Below are positions 8,915-16,238 of a DNA stretch of 64,000 nucleotides, in pieces. The DNA lies in NCBI GenBank assembly GCA_016177705.1, contig JACOUT010000002.1, positions 1-64,000 on the forward strand, written 5' to 3'. Made by a program: the position numbers and the translations under genes. The notes under the pieces were generated by a model that saw only the letters and a list, made by a program, of their open reading frames with translations, had not been told where the DNA came from and did not search any database. The stretch is from Deltaproteobacteria bacterium (GTDB lineage Bacteria; Myxococcota; UBA727; VGSZ01). The first letter of the stretch is position 1; each line of letters begins with the position of its first letter.

Positions 8915-10000
8915 TCAGCGCACCCAGAGCTCGAGCGCGATCACCGCCGTGTCCTCGTTGGCCGAATCCTCGGTCTGCTGCAAGCGGCCCTCGAGGGCGT
9001 CGGCGCTCACGACGCCGAGATCGACCAGGAACTCGCCCGGCGCCGACTCCGCGGCCGCCTGACAGCTCGCGTCCACGATGTCGGCGCCGTCGAACAGCAC
9101 GTCGTACACGTCGAAGGCGCGGGCGCCGGCACCATCCACCGGACCCTCCGGCTCCTCGCAGCGGTAGCTCGCGCCGATGAACGGCAACGGCAGCGCCCCC
9201 GCATCGCACGGGCACGACGCCGTGCCGGCGATGGCGAACAGGTTCGAGCAGCCATGCGCGAACGAGAAGACGTGCCGGCGCGGGGCTCCCGCGGTGAGCG
9301 TGAGGCCGTCGAGATAGATGCCATCGATGGTCTCGCTCACCGCGACGTCGCGGAAGCCGTCGGAGGCGCCGAGGCCGAGCGCGCGCACCGAGCCCCGCAC
9401 CTCACGCCAGGAGTACGGCACCGCGAACGTCGCCGACGCGCTGCTGGCGCCGGCGGCGTCGGGGCGACGACACCCCTGCAGCGCCGGCACCCACTCGCCG
9501 GGGCACGCGTCCCCATCGCGGAAGCGCACCACCAACCCCCAGCCGCCGCCCGCCGTCTCCATGTCGCACTCGACGTCGACCGACTGACCGCCCACCACCA
9601 GGGGGTAGCTGCCGCTCGGCGCCGCTGGATTCGCCAGCACGACGTCGAGGCAGCTCGCGGGCTCACCCTCCCCTTCGCCCTCTCCTTCGCCCTCCCCTTC
9701 GCCCTCCCCTTCGCCCTCTCCTTCGCCCTCCCCTTCGCCCTCTCCTTCGCCCTCTCCTTCGCCCTCTCCTTCGCCCTCCCCTTCACCCTCCCCTTCGCCC
9801 TCGCCCTCGCCTTCGCCCGCGCCCTCATCCGTCGGTGGACGCAGCGCCACGCAGGAGCCGCCGCGGCACTCCGTGCCGAGGGGGCAATGCTGGTCGGTCT
9901 CGCACGGCAGCGCGGCGGCGCCCACCAAGCGGCACGCGGGCGCCGCAAAGAGCGGCAGGAGCATCGCGACCAGCGCGTGGCCTCGGGCGGTTGAGATCAT
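8915..10000 (-). CDS. Lipoprotein with (GE)26 stalk and fibrinogen-like domain
   Basis: The protein has four parts. A type II signal peptide ends at lipid-modified Cys23 (FAAPAC). A Cys knot-like head (CETDQHCPLGTECRGGSC) follows, then a (Gly-Glu)26 stalk at about residues 62-113. The C-terminal domain opens SCLDVVLAN and continues VECDMETAGGGWGLVVRF, the standard opening of fibrinogen-related domains (YCDM-x-GGGW). Such domains usually bind sugars or acetylated groups. The total is 361 residues from the ATG at 10000; an upstream ATG at 10051 would give a poor signal peptide. The acidic stalk would hold the binding domain away from the membrane. It is the head gene of a possible two-gene unit with 7874-8890. 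Confidence 0.85.
   Translation of the reverse strand: MISTARGHALVAMLLPLFAAPACRLVGAAALPCETDQHCPLGTECRGGSCVALRPPTDEGAGEGEGEGEGEGEGEGEGEGEGEGEGEGEGEGEGEGEGEGEGEGEGEGEGEGEPASCLDVVLANPAAPSGSYPLVVGGQSVDVECDMETAGGGWGLVVRFRDGDACPGEWVPALQGCRRPDAAGASSASATFAVPYSWREVRGSVRALGLGASDGFRDVAVSETIDGIYLDGLTLTAGAPRRHVFSFAHGCSNLFAIAGTASCPCDAGALPLPFIGASYRCEEPEGPVDGAGARAFDVYDVLFDGADIVDASCQAAAESAPGEFLVDLGVVSADALEGRLQQTEDSANEDTAVIALELWVR
9662..9817 (-). repeat. (Gly-Glu)26-coding hexamer repeat
   Basis: About 156 bp of CTC/TTC-GCC/CCC units on the plus strand encode uninterrupted Gly-Glu on the minus strand. Units differ only at wobble positions. Gain or loss of a unit changes the length by two residues and keeps the frame. 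Confidence 0.95.
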
Positions 10001-10093
10001 CAGGTTCCTCGAGCGTACCGGCACCGGCCGTGCGGTGCGCGTCAGAGACACCGTGCCGTGCGCGCCGGCAGCGGCGGTGCGACCGCGTTCCGC

Positions 10094-10126
10094 TTGCCGG
10101 ATCTGTTTCTTGGTTATACACCCAAG
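10094..10126 (+). promoter_or_regulatory. Predicted tetR promoter with overlapping operator
   Basis: A TTGCCG hexamer (10094-10099) and a TATACA hexamer (10115-10120) are spaced 15 bp apart. The inverted repeat CTTGG-N8-CCAAG (10109-10126) overlaps the -10 region and ends three bases before the tetR ATG. There is no Shine-Dalgarno, so the transcript is probably leaderless. The position suggests autorepression by TetR. The call rests on pattern only. Confidence 0.5.
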
Positions 10127-10128
10127 TT

Positions 10129-10755
10129 ATGGCCCGCCCGTCCAACACCGAGGAGCGTCGCGCCCAGATCGTGACCGGTCTGCGGCGGGTGTTGGCGCGG
10201 CAGGGTTACGCCGGGGCGACCGTCCTGGATATCGCGCGCGCCGCCCGCCTCGCGCCGGGGCTCGTGCACTACCACTTTGAGGACAAGCGCGCGGTGCTGC
10301 TCGCGCTCGTCGAGGAGTTGGCGGCCACGCTGCGCGCTCGGCTGGAGCACCTCGACGGCGGGGCGAGCACCGCGCGCGCGCGGCTCCATGCGTTCGTGGA
10401 CGCGGCGCTCGCGCTCGGCCCGGGCGCCGATGCCGACCTGGTGGCGTGCTGGGTCGGCATCTCCGCCGAGGCCGTGCGTGACCCCGAGGTGCGCGAGGTG
10501 CTCGCGCGCGCGACCTTGCCCCTGGTGGCAGAGCTGCGTGATCGCATCACACACGCGCTGGTCGAGGCCGGGGCGCCGCGGCGACGTGCTCGTGCCGACG
10601 CGGCCTCGCTCGGCGCCGTGCTGTGGAGCGCCATGCAGGGCGCCTTCGTGGTGGCGAGCACCGCGCCCGAGGTGATCCCCCCGGGCGCCATGGCCCCCGC
10701 GCTGTGCGCGCTCGTCGACCGCCTGCTGGTACCCGCCGACAAGGAGGCAGCATGA
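10129..10755 (+). CDS. TetR-family transcriptional regulator
   Basis: The 208-residue protein has the N-terminal TetR helix-turn-helix (residues about 10-56: RRAQIVTGLRRVLARQGYAG, TVLDIARAAR, GLVHYHFEDK). The C-terminal ligand domain is typical of the BetI/AcrR-like group. I chose the ATG at 10129 because it begins MARPSNTEERRAQI. A palindrome overlapping the promoter fits autoregulation. Its stop overlaps the coaD start (ATGA), so it should control the coaD-MBL-amidohydrolase genes behind it. The ligand is unknown. Confidence 0.92.
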   Translation: MARPSNTEERRAQIVTGLRRVLARQGYAGATVLDIARAARLAPGLVHYHFEDKRAVLLALVEELAATLRARLEHLDGGASTARARLHAFVDAALALGPGADADLVACWVGISAEAVRDPEVREVLARATLPLVAELRDRITHALVEAGAPRRRARADAASLGAVLWSAMQGAFVVASTAPEVIPPGAMAPALCALVDRLLVPADKEAA

Positions 10756-11246
10756 TCGCCGTCTACGCAGGGACCTTCGACCCCTTCACCACCGGTCACC
10801 ACAGCGTGGTCGCGCAAGCGGCGGGCATCTTCTCGTTCGTGCGCGTGCTGATCGCGGTCCACCCCGACAAGCAGTGCTGGTTCACCTGCGACGAGCGCAA
10901 GGGGCAGATCGCCGCGTGGTTGGCGCCGCTGCCCAACGTCAGCGTCGACGCCACCGACGGCCTGGTGGTCGAGTACGCGCGGCGCATCGGTGCGCGCTTC
11001 CTGGTGCGCGGCATCCGCGGCGCGTCGGACGCGTCGTACGAGACGGCGCTCGCGCAGCAGAACCGGACGCTCGCGCCCGACGTGCAGACGGTGCTGCTGC
11101 CGGCCGAGCCCGCGCTCTCGGAGCTGTCGTCGTCGGCGCTCAAGGCGCGCGCGCTCGCCGGTGCGCCGCTCGACGGTTTATGTCCGCCACCCATCATCCA
11201 GGCGCTGCTCGATCGCGCGCGTGTGCGCGAGCGGAGCGCGGCATGA
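10752..11246 (+). CDS. coaD: Phosphopantetheine adenylyltransferase
   Basis: CoaD transfers AMP to 4'-phosphopantetheine in the fourth step of coenzyme A synthesis. The 164-residue protein has the nucleotidyltransferase signature GTFDPFTTGHHSVV (TxGH) at residues 7-20. It also has FLVRGIRGASDASYE (the RGIR region) and ELSSSALKARA in place of the usual ISSTxVR motif. A near-perfect GGAGG lies five bases upstream of the ATG. It overlaps tetR by four bases and the downstream hydrolase by four. Placing this CoA gene in a TetR-led operon is unusual. A secondary role for a paralogue cannot be excluded. Confidence 0.9.
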   Translation: MIAVYAGTFDPFTTGHHSVVAQAAGIFSFVRVLIAVHPDKQCWFTCDERKGQIAAWLAPLPNVSVDATDGLVVEYARRIGARFLVRGIRGASDASYETALAQQNRTLAPDVQTVLLPAEPALSELSSSALKARALAGAPLDGLCPPPIIQALLDRARVRERSAA

Positions 11247-12055
11247 CCCTTACCCTGCTGCCGCTCGGCACCGGCAACGCCTTCTCCGCCGAGCGCCACT
11301 CCTGCTGCAACGCGCTGGTGCACGACGAGGACGGGGCGCGCGCGGTGCTGTTGATCGACTGCCCGCACCCGCTGCGCAAGGTGCTGCGGGACGCCGCGCA
11401 GGTGCAGGGCTTCGCGCTCGACATCGCCGATGTGACGGCGTGCGCGCTCACCCACCTGCACGCGGACCACGCGAGCGGCGTCGAGGGCTTCCTGTGGTTC
11501 TCGCGCTTCGTGCTCGGTACCAAGGGCACGCTTGCGCTGCACGACGACGTGCGCGCGCGCCTGTGGGACGGCCACCTGGCGGGAGGCATGGAGCAGCTCC
11601 TGGGCGAGGACGGCACCACGACGCACTTGACGCTCGACGATGTCGCGGCGTGCGTGCGCCTGACCGAGCAGGCGCCAGTGCGGCTCGGGCCCTTCTCCGT
11701 CGAGCTGCGGCGCACGCGTCACCACATCCCTACCTTCGCGCTGCGCGTGCGCGCCGGCGGCGCGTCGGTGGCGTTCTCGGCCGATACGGCCTTTGACCCC
11801 TCCCTGATCGCGTGGCTGCTCGAGGCCGACCTGGCGGTGCACGAGGCCGGGCACGGCTACGGCCACACGCCGCTCGAGGCGCTCGCAGCCCTGCCCGAGG
11901 CCGACCGTGCGCACATGCGCCTCACCCACCTCGGCGACGAGGTCGATCGGGCGGCGCTGCCCATCGCGCCACTCGAAGAGGGGCGTGCGATCGTGGTCGA
12001 TGAGCTCAAGGGAAAGGGCGCGCCGCGCGCCACGGTGCAGCATGAGCAGCGCTAA
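11243..12055 (+). CDS. Metallo-beta-lactamase-fold hydrolase
   Basis: The 270-residue protein carries the metal site HLHADH (residues 71-76), and later FSADTAFD, HEAGH and THLGDE as further ligands in family order. The opening TLLPLGTGNAFSAERHSCCN is like that of RNase Z- or arylsulfatase-type members with a glycine loop before a small-ligand strand. There is no signal peptide, so it is cytoplasmic. It overlaps coaD by four bases and the next gene by 14, so it is in the operon. The substrate is unknown; tRNA processing, phosphodiester or thioester cleavage are all possible for the fold. Confidence 0.85.
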   Translation: MTLTLLPLGTGNAFSAERHSCCNALVHDEDGARAVLLIDCPHPLRKVLRDAAQVQGFALDIADVTACALTHLHADHASGVEGFLWFSRFVLGTKGTLALHDDVRARLWDGHLAGGMEQLLGEDGTTTHLTLDDVAACVRLTEQAPVRLGPFSVELRRTRHHIPTFALRVRAGGASVAFSADTAFDPSLIAWLLEADLAVHEAGHGYGHTPLEALAALPEADRAHMRLTHLGDEVDRAALPIAPLEEGRAIVVDELKGKGAPRATVQHEQR

Positions 12056-13469
12056 TCGGTCGTGGGCCGCGCGCATCGCACTGCTGGCCGCGTCCGTGAG
12101 CGCGGTGGCATGCTTGCCCGAGCAGCAGGTGCGGCGCCTGGTGGTGGTGCCTCGCGAGCAGCGCGCGCCGATCGCCATCGTCGACGTGCGGGTCTTCCCG
12201 GCCACGGCGCCCGACCTGGTGCTCGAGCACCAAGACGTCCTCGTCGAGGGCGATCGCATCGTCGCCGTCCGCGACACGGGCGCGCCCTTGCCGCCGAACG
12301 CCGCGCGCATCGCCGGACCGGGCCGCACGGTCCTGCCCGGCTTGGTCGACGCACACGCGCACACCCAGATCACGGGCGCGCCGCCCTGGCACGTGGTGCA
12401 GGCGAACCCCGCGCACGTGCTGGAGGAGGCGCTCTACGCGGGCATCACGACCATGCATGACCTCGGTGGCCGGCTCGCAGACGGCCTAGCGCTCAAGCGC
12501 GCCGTCGAGGCGGGGGAGCTGCCGGGACCGCGCCTGCTCGTCGCCGGGCCCTTCTTCGTTGCGCCGGGCGGCTACCCGGAGAGCTACATCGCGCGCGTGC
12601 TGCCCGCCTGGCTGGTCGCCTTCGCCCTCGACCCCTTCCTGCGCAAGGTGAGGACCATCGACGACGCGCGCCGCTACGTCGACGAGTGCGCGGAGGCCGG
12701 CGTCGACTTCATCAAGATCGCCGTCGCCTCGACGCCCGACAGCGGCGCGGTCTTGTCGCCGCCGCTGGTGCGCGCTGTCGTGCAGGCGGCGCACGCGCGC
12801 GGCCTGCCGGTGCTGGCGCACGTCGACACGGCCGCGCATGCGCTGGTGGCCGTGGACAACGGCGTCGATGTGCTGGCGCACGGCATCCACTCGAGCGCGC
12901 TCTCGCACGACGAGGCCAAGGCCATCGGCATGCGCAGCGTGACGGTCGTGCCGACGCTGGTCACGTTCGAGCGTCTCTACCAGTTGCGCTACGCCACCGT
13001 GCAGCTCTCGGCGCTCGAGCGAGAGACGGTGGCCGCGGACATCCAGCGCTCCCTCTTGCGGCGCCCCGACGGCTACCGGCTCGATGCCGAGCTGCTGGCC
13101 TGGCTCGATCACCTCGAGGAGCATCGCGCCGCCCGCCTCGGCCCGAACGTGGCGCGCCTGCGCGAGGCGGGCACGCGCATCGCCGTCGGCACTGACGGCC
13201 ACGGCAGCACCGCCTCCTTCCCCGCGGCGATCCACGAGGAGATGCGGCGCTTGGTCGAGGCCGGCATTCCGCCGGCCGAGGTGCTGCTCGGGGCCACGCT
13301 GTGGAGCGCGCAGCTCGTCGATCCGACGCCGAGCTTCGGCACGGTCGAGGTCGGCAAGGACGCCGACCTGCTCTTGGTGGAGGGCAACCCGCTCGAAGAC
13401 ATCGGCGCCACCGCCAACATCGTCGAGGTGATCGCGCGCGGTCGGCGCGTCCAGCGCATCCGCCCGTGA
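12042..13469 (+). CDS. Lipoprotein amidohydrolase (imidazolonepropionase/prolidase-like)
   Basis: The 475-residue enzyme begins with a type II signal peptide (VSAVAC, Cys24) and continues as an amidohydrolase TIM barrel. Visible metal ligands are HAH (105-107), the bridging Lys225 in DFIKIAV, later histidines in VLAHVDT and LAHGIHS, and Asp in AVGTDGHG. The C-terminal GTVEVGKDADLLLVEGNPLEDI strand is characteristic of the Xaa-Pro dipeptidase-like branch. The predicted location is the periplasmic face of a membrane. It overlaps the MBL gene by 14 bp. The substrate, perhaps a dipeptide or a lactam, cannot be read from sequence. Confidence 0.88.
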   Translation: MSSANRSWAARIALLAASVSAVACLPEQQVRRLVVVPREQRAPIAIVDVRVFPATAPDLVLEHQDVLVEGDRIVAVRDTGAPLPPNAARIAGPGRTVLPGLVDAHAHTQITGAPPWHVVQANPAHVLEEALYAGITTMHDLGGRLADGLALKRAVEAGELPGPRLLVAGPFFVAPGGYPESYIARVLPAWLVAFALDPFLRKVRTIDDARRYVDECAEAGVDFIKIAVASTPDSGAVLSPPLVRAVVQAAHARGLPVLAHVDTAAHALVAVDNGVDVLAHGIHSSALSHDEAKAIGMRSVTVVPTLVTFERLYQLRYATVQLSALERETVAADIQRSLLRRPDGYRLDAELLAWLDHLEEHRAARLGPNVARLREAGTRIAVGTDGHGSTASFPAAIHEEMRRLVEAGIPPAEVLLGATLWSAQLVDPTPSFGTVEVGKDADLLLVEGNPLEDIGATANIVEVIARGRRVQRIRP

Positions 13470-13516
13470 GGGAGCGGCACACCACGTCGCGCCCTCGCCT
13501 GCTAGAGTCCCTCGCC

Positions 13517-14761
13517 ATGGGAGAGCGCGTCGGCCCCTACGAAGTCACCGAGCTGCTGGCCGCCGGCGGCATGGCCGAGATCTTCCTCGGCCATAAAGAC
13601 GGTCCGGGCGGCTTCGAGAAGCAGCTCGTCATCAAGCGCATCGCCAAGAAGCTGCTCGGCGACCGCGAGATCGAGCACATGTTCGTCGACGAGGCGCGCG
13701 TGCAGGCGCTGCTCGACCACCCGAACATCGTGCAGATCTACGACTTCGGCGAGGACCGCGGCTCCTATTACCTGGCGATGGAGCTGGTGCGCGGCGCCAC
13801 GCTGCGCTGGGTCATCGACAACGCCGCCGCCGTGCGCCGGCCCATCCCCATGCAGCACGCGCTGCGCATCGCCGCCGACGTCTTGTGCGGCCTGCACTAC
13901 GCCCACGAGCGCGCCGACGACAACGGTGCCGCGCTCAAGCTGATCCACCGCGACATCTCACCGGTCAACGTGCTGATCTCGCGCGCCGGCATCGCCAAGC
14001 TGTGCGACTTCGGCGTCGCCAAGAGCGAGATCCAGCGCGTCATGACCCGCGCCGGCATCGTCAAAGGCAAGTTCCGCTACATGTCGCCCGAGCAGCTCAA
14101 CGCCGAACCGCTCGATCGCCGCGCCGACCTGTTCGCGGTCGGCACCGTCTTGTGGGAGATGCTCTCGGGAAAGCGGCTGTTCGATCAGGCGAACGAGGAC
14201 GAGGTGGTCGCCGCCATCAGGAAGGGCGACTACCCAGCCCCCTCGGAGCTGCGCCCCGGCATCCCGCGGCCCATCGACCGCATCCTGCGCAAGGCGCTGC
14301 ACACCAACCGCGAGCGCCGCTTCAAGAGCGCACGCGAGTTCCAGCTCGCCTGCGAGGAGATCCTGCGCATGCTGCCGAGCGCGTCGAATTCGGTGCTGGT
14401 GGGCGAGTACGTCAGCGCCGAGCTGGACGGCACCGCCGGCCTCGGTGTGCCCACGCGCCGACGGCAGTACACGCCGGAGAACGACTCGATGCTGGCTTCG
14501 GGCTTCGAGGTGCTCGATCCGCCGGTGCCGTCGTCGCCCACCACCATCTCGAACCCACCGCCGCCCGAGTACGGCGACGAGGGCTCGGACCGCGTCGCGC
14601 CGCCGCCGGGCGTAGTGGGCCGGCTGGCGGGCGCGCTCCTGGTGGCGCCCGCGGCGGTGTTCGGCGGCATCGGCAAGGCGATCGAGGGCGTCGGCTCGCT
14701 GTTCGCGCCGCGCAAGCACGATCCCGAGGTGCGCCTCACGCGCACGCAGATGCGCGATTGA
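13517..14761 (+). CDS. Eukaryotic-type Ser/Thr protein kinase
   Basis: The 414-residue kinase has the subdomains in order: glycine-rich loop (AAGGMAEIF, 15-23), ATP Lys40 in LVIKRI, Glu59 in DEARV, the catalytic loop LIHRDISPVNVL, DFGVAKS, the MSPEQL segment and DLFAVGTVLWEM. HRDxSPxN is common in Myxococcota kinases. There is no extracellular sensor domain. After residue 290 comes a Pro-rich linker, and near the C-terminus a Gly/Ala hydrophobic stretch (LAGALLVAPAAVFGGIGKAI) that may sit at a membrane. It lies 47 bp behind the amidohydrolase and 11 bp ahead of apaG. The FHA protein at 6314 is a possible reader of its phosphothreonines. Confidence 0.95.
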   Translation: MGERVGPYEVTELLAAGGMAEIFLGHKDGPGGFEKQLVIKRIAKKLLGDREIEHMFVDEARVQALLDHPNIVQIYDFGEDRGSYYLAMELVRGATLRWVIDNAAAVRRPIPMQHALRIAADVLCGLHYAHERADDNGAALKLIHRDISPVNVLISRAGIAKLCDFGVAKSEIQRVMTRAGIVKGKFRYMSPEQLNAEPLDRRADLFAVGTVLWEMLSGKRLFDQANEDEVVAAIRKGDYPAPSELRPGIPRPIDRILRKALHTNRERRFKSAREFQLACEEILRMLPSASNSVLVGEYVSAELDGTAGLGVPTRRRQYTPENDSMLASGFEVLDPPVPSSPTTISNPPPPEYGDEGSDRVAPPPGVVGRLAGALLVAPAAVFGGIGKAIEGVGSLFAPRKHDPEVRLTRTQMRD

Positions 14762-14772
14762 TAGGCTAGAGT

Positions 14773-15183
14773 ATGCGTATGGCCGACGACGGCGAGAGCG
14801 GCTCCGACGTGGTCACCGACGGCATCCGGGTGCACGTGCGCTCGCACTTCCTGCCGGAGCACTCGAGCCCGCAGGAGCGCCGCTGGGCCTTCTCCTACAC
14901 GGTGACCATCACCAACGAGGGCGGCGAGGGCGCGACGCTGCTCGCCCGCCACTGGGTGATCACCGACGCCACCGGCAACGAGGAGCACGTGCGCGGGCCC
15001 GGCGTGGTGGGACATCAACCGGCGCTCGCGTCGGGCCAGAGCTTCACCTACCAGTCCGGCGCCATCCTGCGCACGCCGCACGGCATGATGCAGGGCGAGT
15101 ACCTGATGGAGCGTGCCGACGGCTCGCGTTTCGACGCCAGCATCGCGCCCTTCGCGCTCGCCACGCCCGAGTCGATCAACTGA
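14773..15183 (+). CDS. apaG: ApaG-domain protein
   Basis: The 136-residue protein matches ApaG from about residue 15: VTDGIRVHVRSHFLPEHSSP, RWAFSYTVTITNEG, ARHWVITDATG, VRGPGVVGHQP, FTYQSGAILRTPHGMMQGEY. The fold is a fibronectin III-like beta sandwich. In enterobacteria it is linked to Co2+ resistance and Mg2+ efflux, and its biochemical role is still unclear. Two ATGs (14773, 14779) are possible and I used the first. It follows the kinase gene closely and ends in a gap before a convergent gene. Confidence 0.93.
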   Translation: MRMADDGESGSDVVTDGIRVHVRSHFLPEHSSPQERRWAFSYTVTITNEGGEGATLLARHWVITDATGNEEHVRGPGVVGHQPALASGQSFTYQSGAILRTPHGMMQGEYLMERADGSRFDASIAPFALATPESIN

Positions 15184-15219
15184 TCGCGCCGGGCGGTAAC
15201 GCACCGGACAGTACGGTCG

Positions 15220-16194
15220 TCAGCCCTTGAACGGATCGAGTCGTAGGCGCACGCCCGCGCCGAACAGGATGCCGGGCTCGGGCCACACGCGCGGCGTGCA
15301 GAACAGATCGACGTCGAAGCTGTCGACGCGCCCGTAGGTCATGGTCAGCGGGATGGTCACGCTCTGCTCGCCGCCCTCGTCGCGGGCCAACAGGTGGCTC
15401 ATGCCGGGGCCGTCGAGCTCGACGAAGGTCACCGACAGCTCGCGCACCGGCCCGCCGATGGTCGACGCGACACCGAGGCCCGCCGAGACCGCGAGCGCGT
15501 CGAGCAGGTCGTACGTCAGGTGCGCGTCGGCGGCGACCGCGTGTTGGTCGTCGTCGGGCAGGAGCGACAGCCGATAGCGATAATGGGCCTGCCCGTGAAC
15601 CGCGAAGCGCTCGCCGAGCGCCCGCGCGTAGCCGATGCCGCCCTCGACGTGGAAGCGCATGCCGACGTTGGCCTCGCCGGTGTCGGGCACGATGCGCAGG
15701 CCCGCGTCCCAGTGGGCGAGGCCGGCGTCGATGAGGAACGCGCCCAGGTCGGACTGCTGCGCGCCGATACGCGCGCGCGCCATCAAGCTCGACGGGTACG
15801 GCAGGAGCGCGGTCCGTAGCTCGAGCCAGTCGGTAGCGCCGAAGCGCACGTCGTCGACGAAGCGGGTGGGGCCCGTGCCGACCAGGCCATAGCGCGCGCC
15901 CACCATGAACTGCAGTGCCGTGAGCGTCGGCTCGCGGCGCGTCAGCGGCACCGGATCGCCGACGCGACGGGCCGGCCGCTGCTCCGCGGTCGCGGCCAGG
16001 GGCGCCGGCGGCGCGGCGGCAGCGGGCGCGGCCGGCTCCGCGCTCGTCGGCGAAGGCACCGGCTCGGCGGCCTGATCTGGCTCGCTTTGCAGCGCCGCCG
16101 GCACGTGCGTCTCGGCCGGATCGGCGCGGTCGGGCGGCGCAGCGGGCGGCGCATCCGGCGCCTGGGCGGCGAGCGCGAGGACGAAGAGCAGCAT
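15220..16194 (-). CDS. Predicted outer-membrane beta-barrel protein
   Basis: A short signal peptide (MLLFVLALAAQA) is followed by about 65 residues rich in Ala and Pro, then a region of alternating hydrophobic strands and short loops (FMVGARYGLVGTG, GIGYARALGERFAVHGQAHY). The last residues LFGAGVRLRLDPFKG resemble a terminal barrel strand, although the very last residue is not aromatic. The length is 324. No family can be named. It is divergently transcribed from the DUF3857 lipoproteins with a 44-bp gap, so the two promoters must lie very close together. Confidence 0.6.
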   Translation of the reverse strand: MLLFVLALAAQAPDAPPAAPPDRADPAETHVPAALQSEPDQAAEPVPSPTSAEPAAPAAAAPPAPLAATAEQRPARRVGDPVPLTRREPTLTALQFMVGARYGLVGTGPTRFVDDVRFGATDWLELRTALLPYPSSLMARARIGAQQSDLGAFLIDAGLAHWDAGLRIVPDTGEANVGMRFHVEGGIGYARALGERFAVHGQAHYRYRLSLLPDDDQHAVAADAHLTYDLLDALAVSAGLGVASTIGGPVRELSVTFVELDGPGMSHLLARDEGGEQSVTIPLTMTYGRVDSFDVDLFCTPRVWPEPGILFGAGVRLRLDPFKG

Positions 16195-16238
16195 TTGTCA
16201 TCGTTAGCACAGCCCGGTGTCGGTGGTAGAAGCGCCGC

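Noticed and set aside
9662..9817. CRISPR-like or satellite repeat
   Set aside because: It is a coding (GE)n tract without spacers and is in frame in a lipoprotein.
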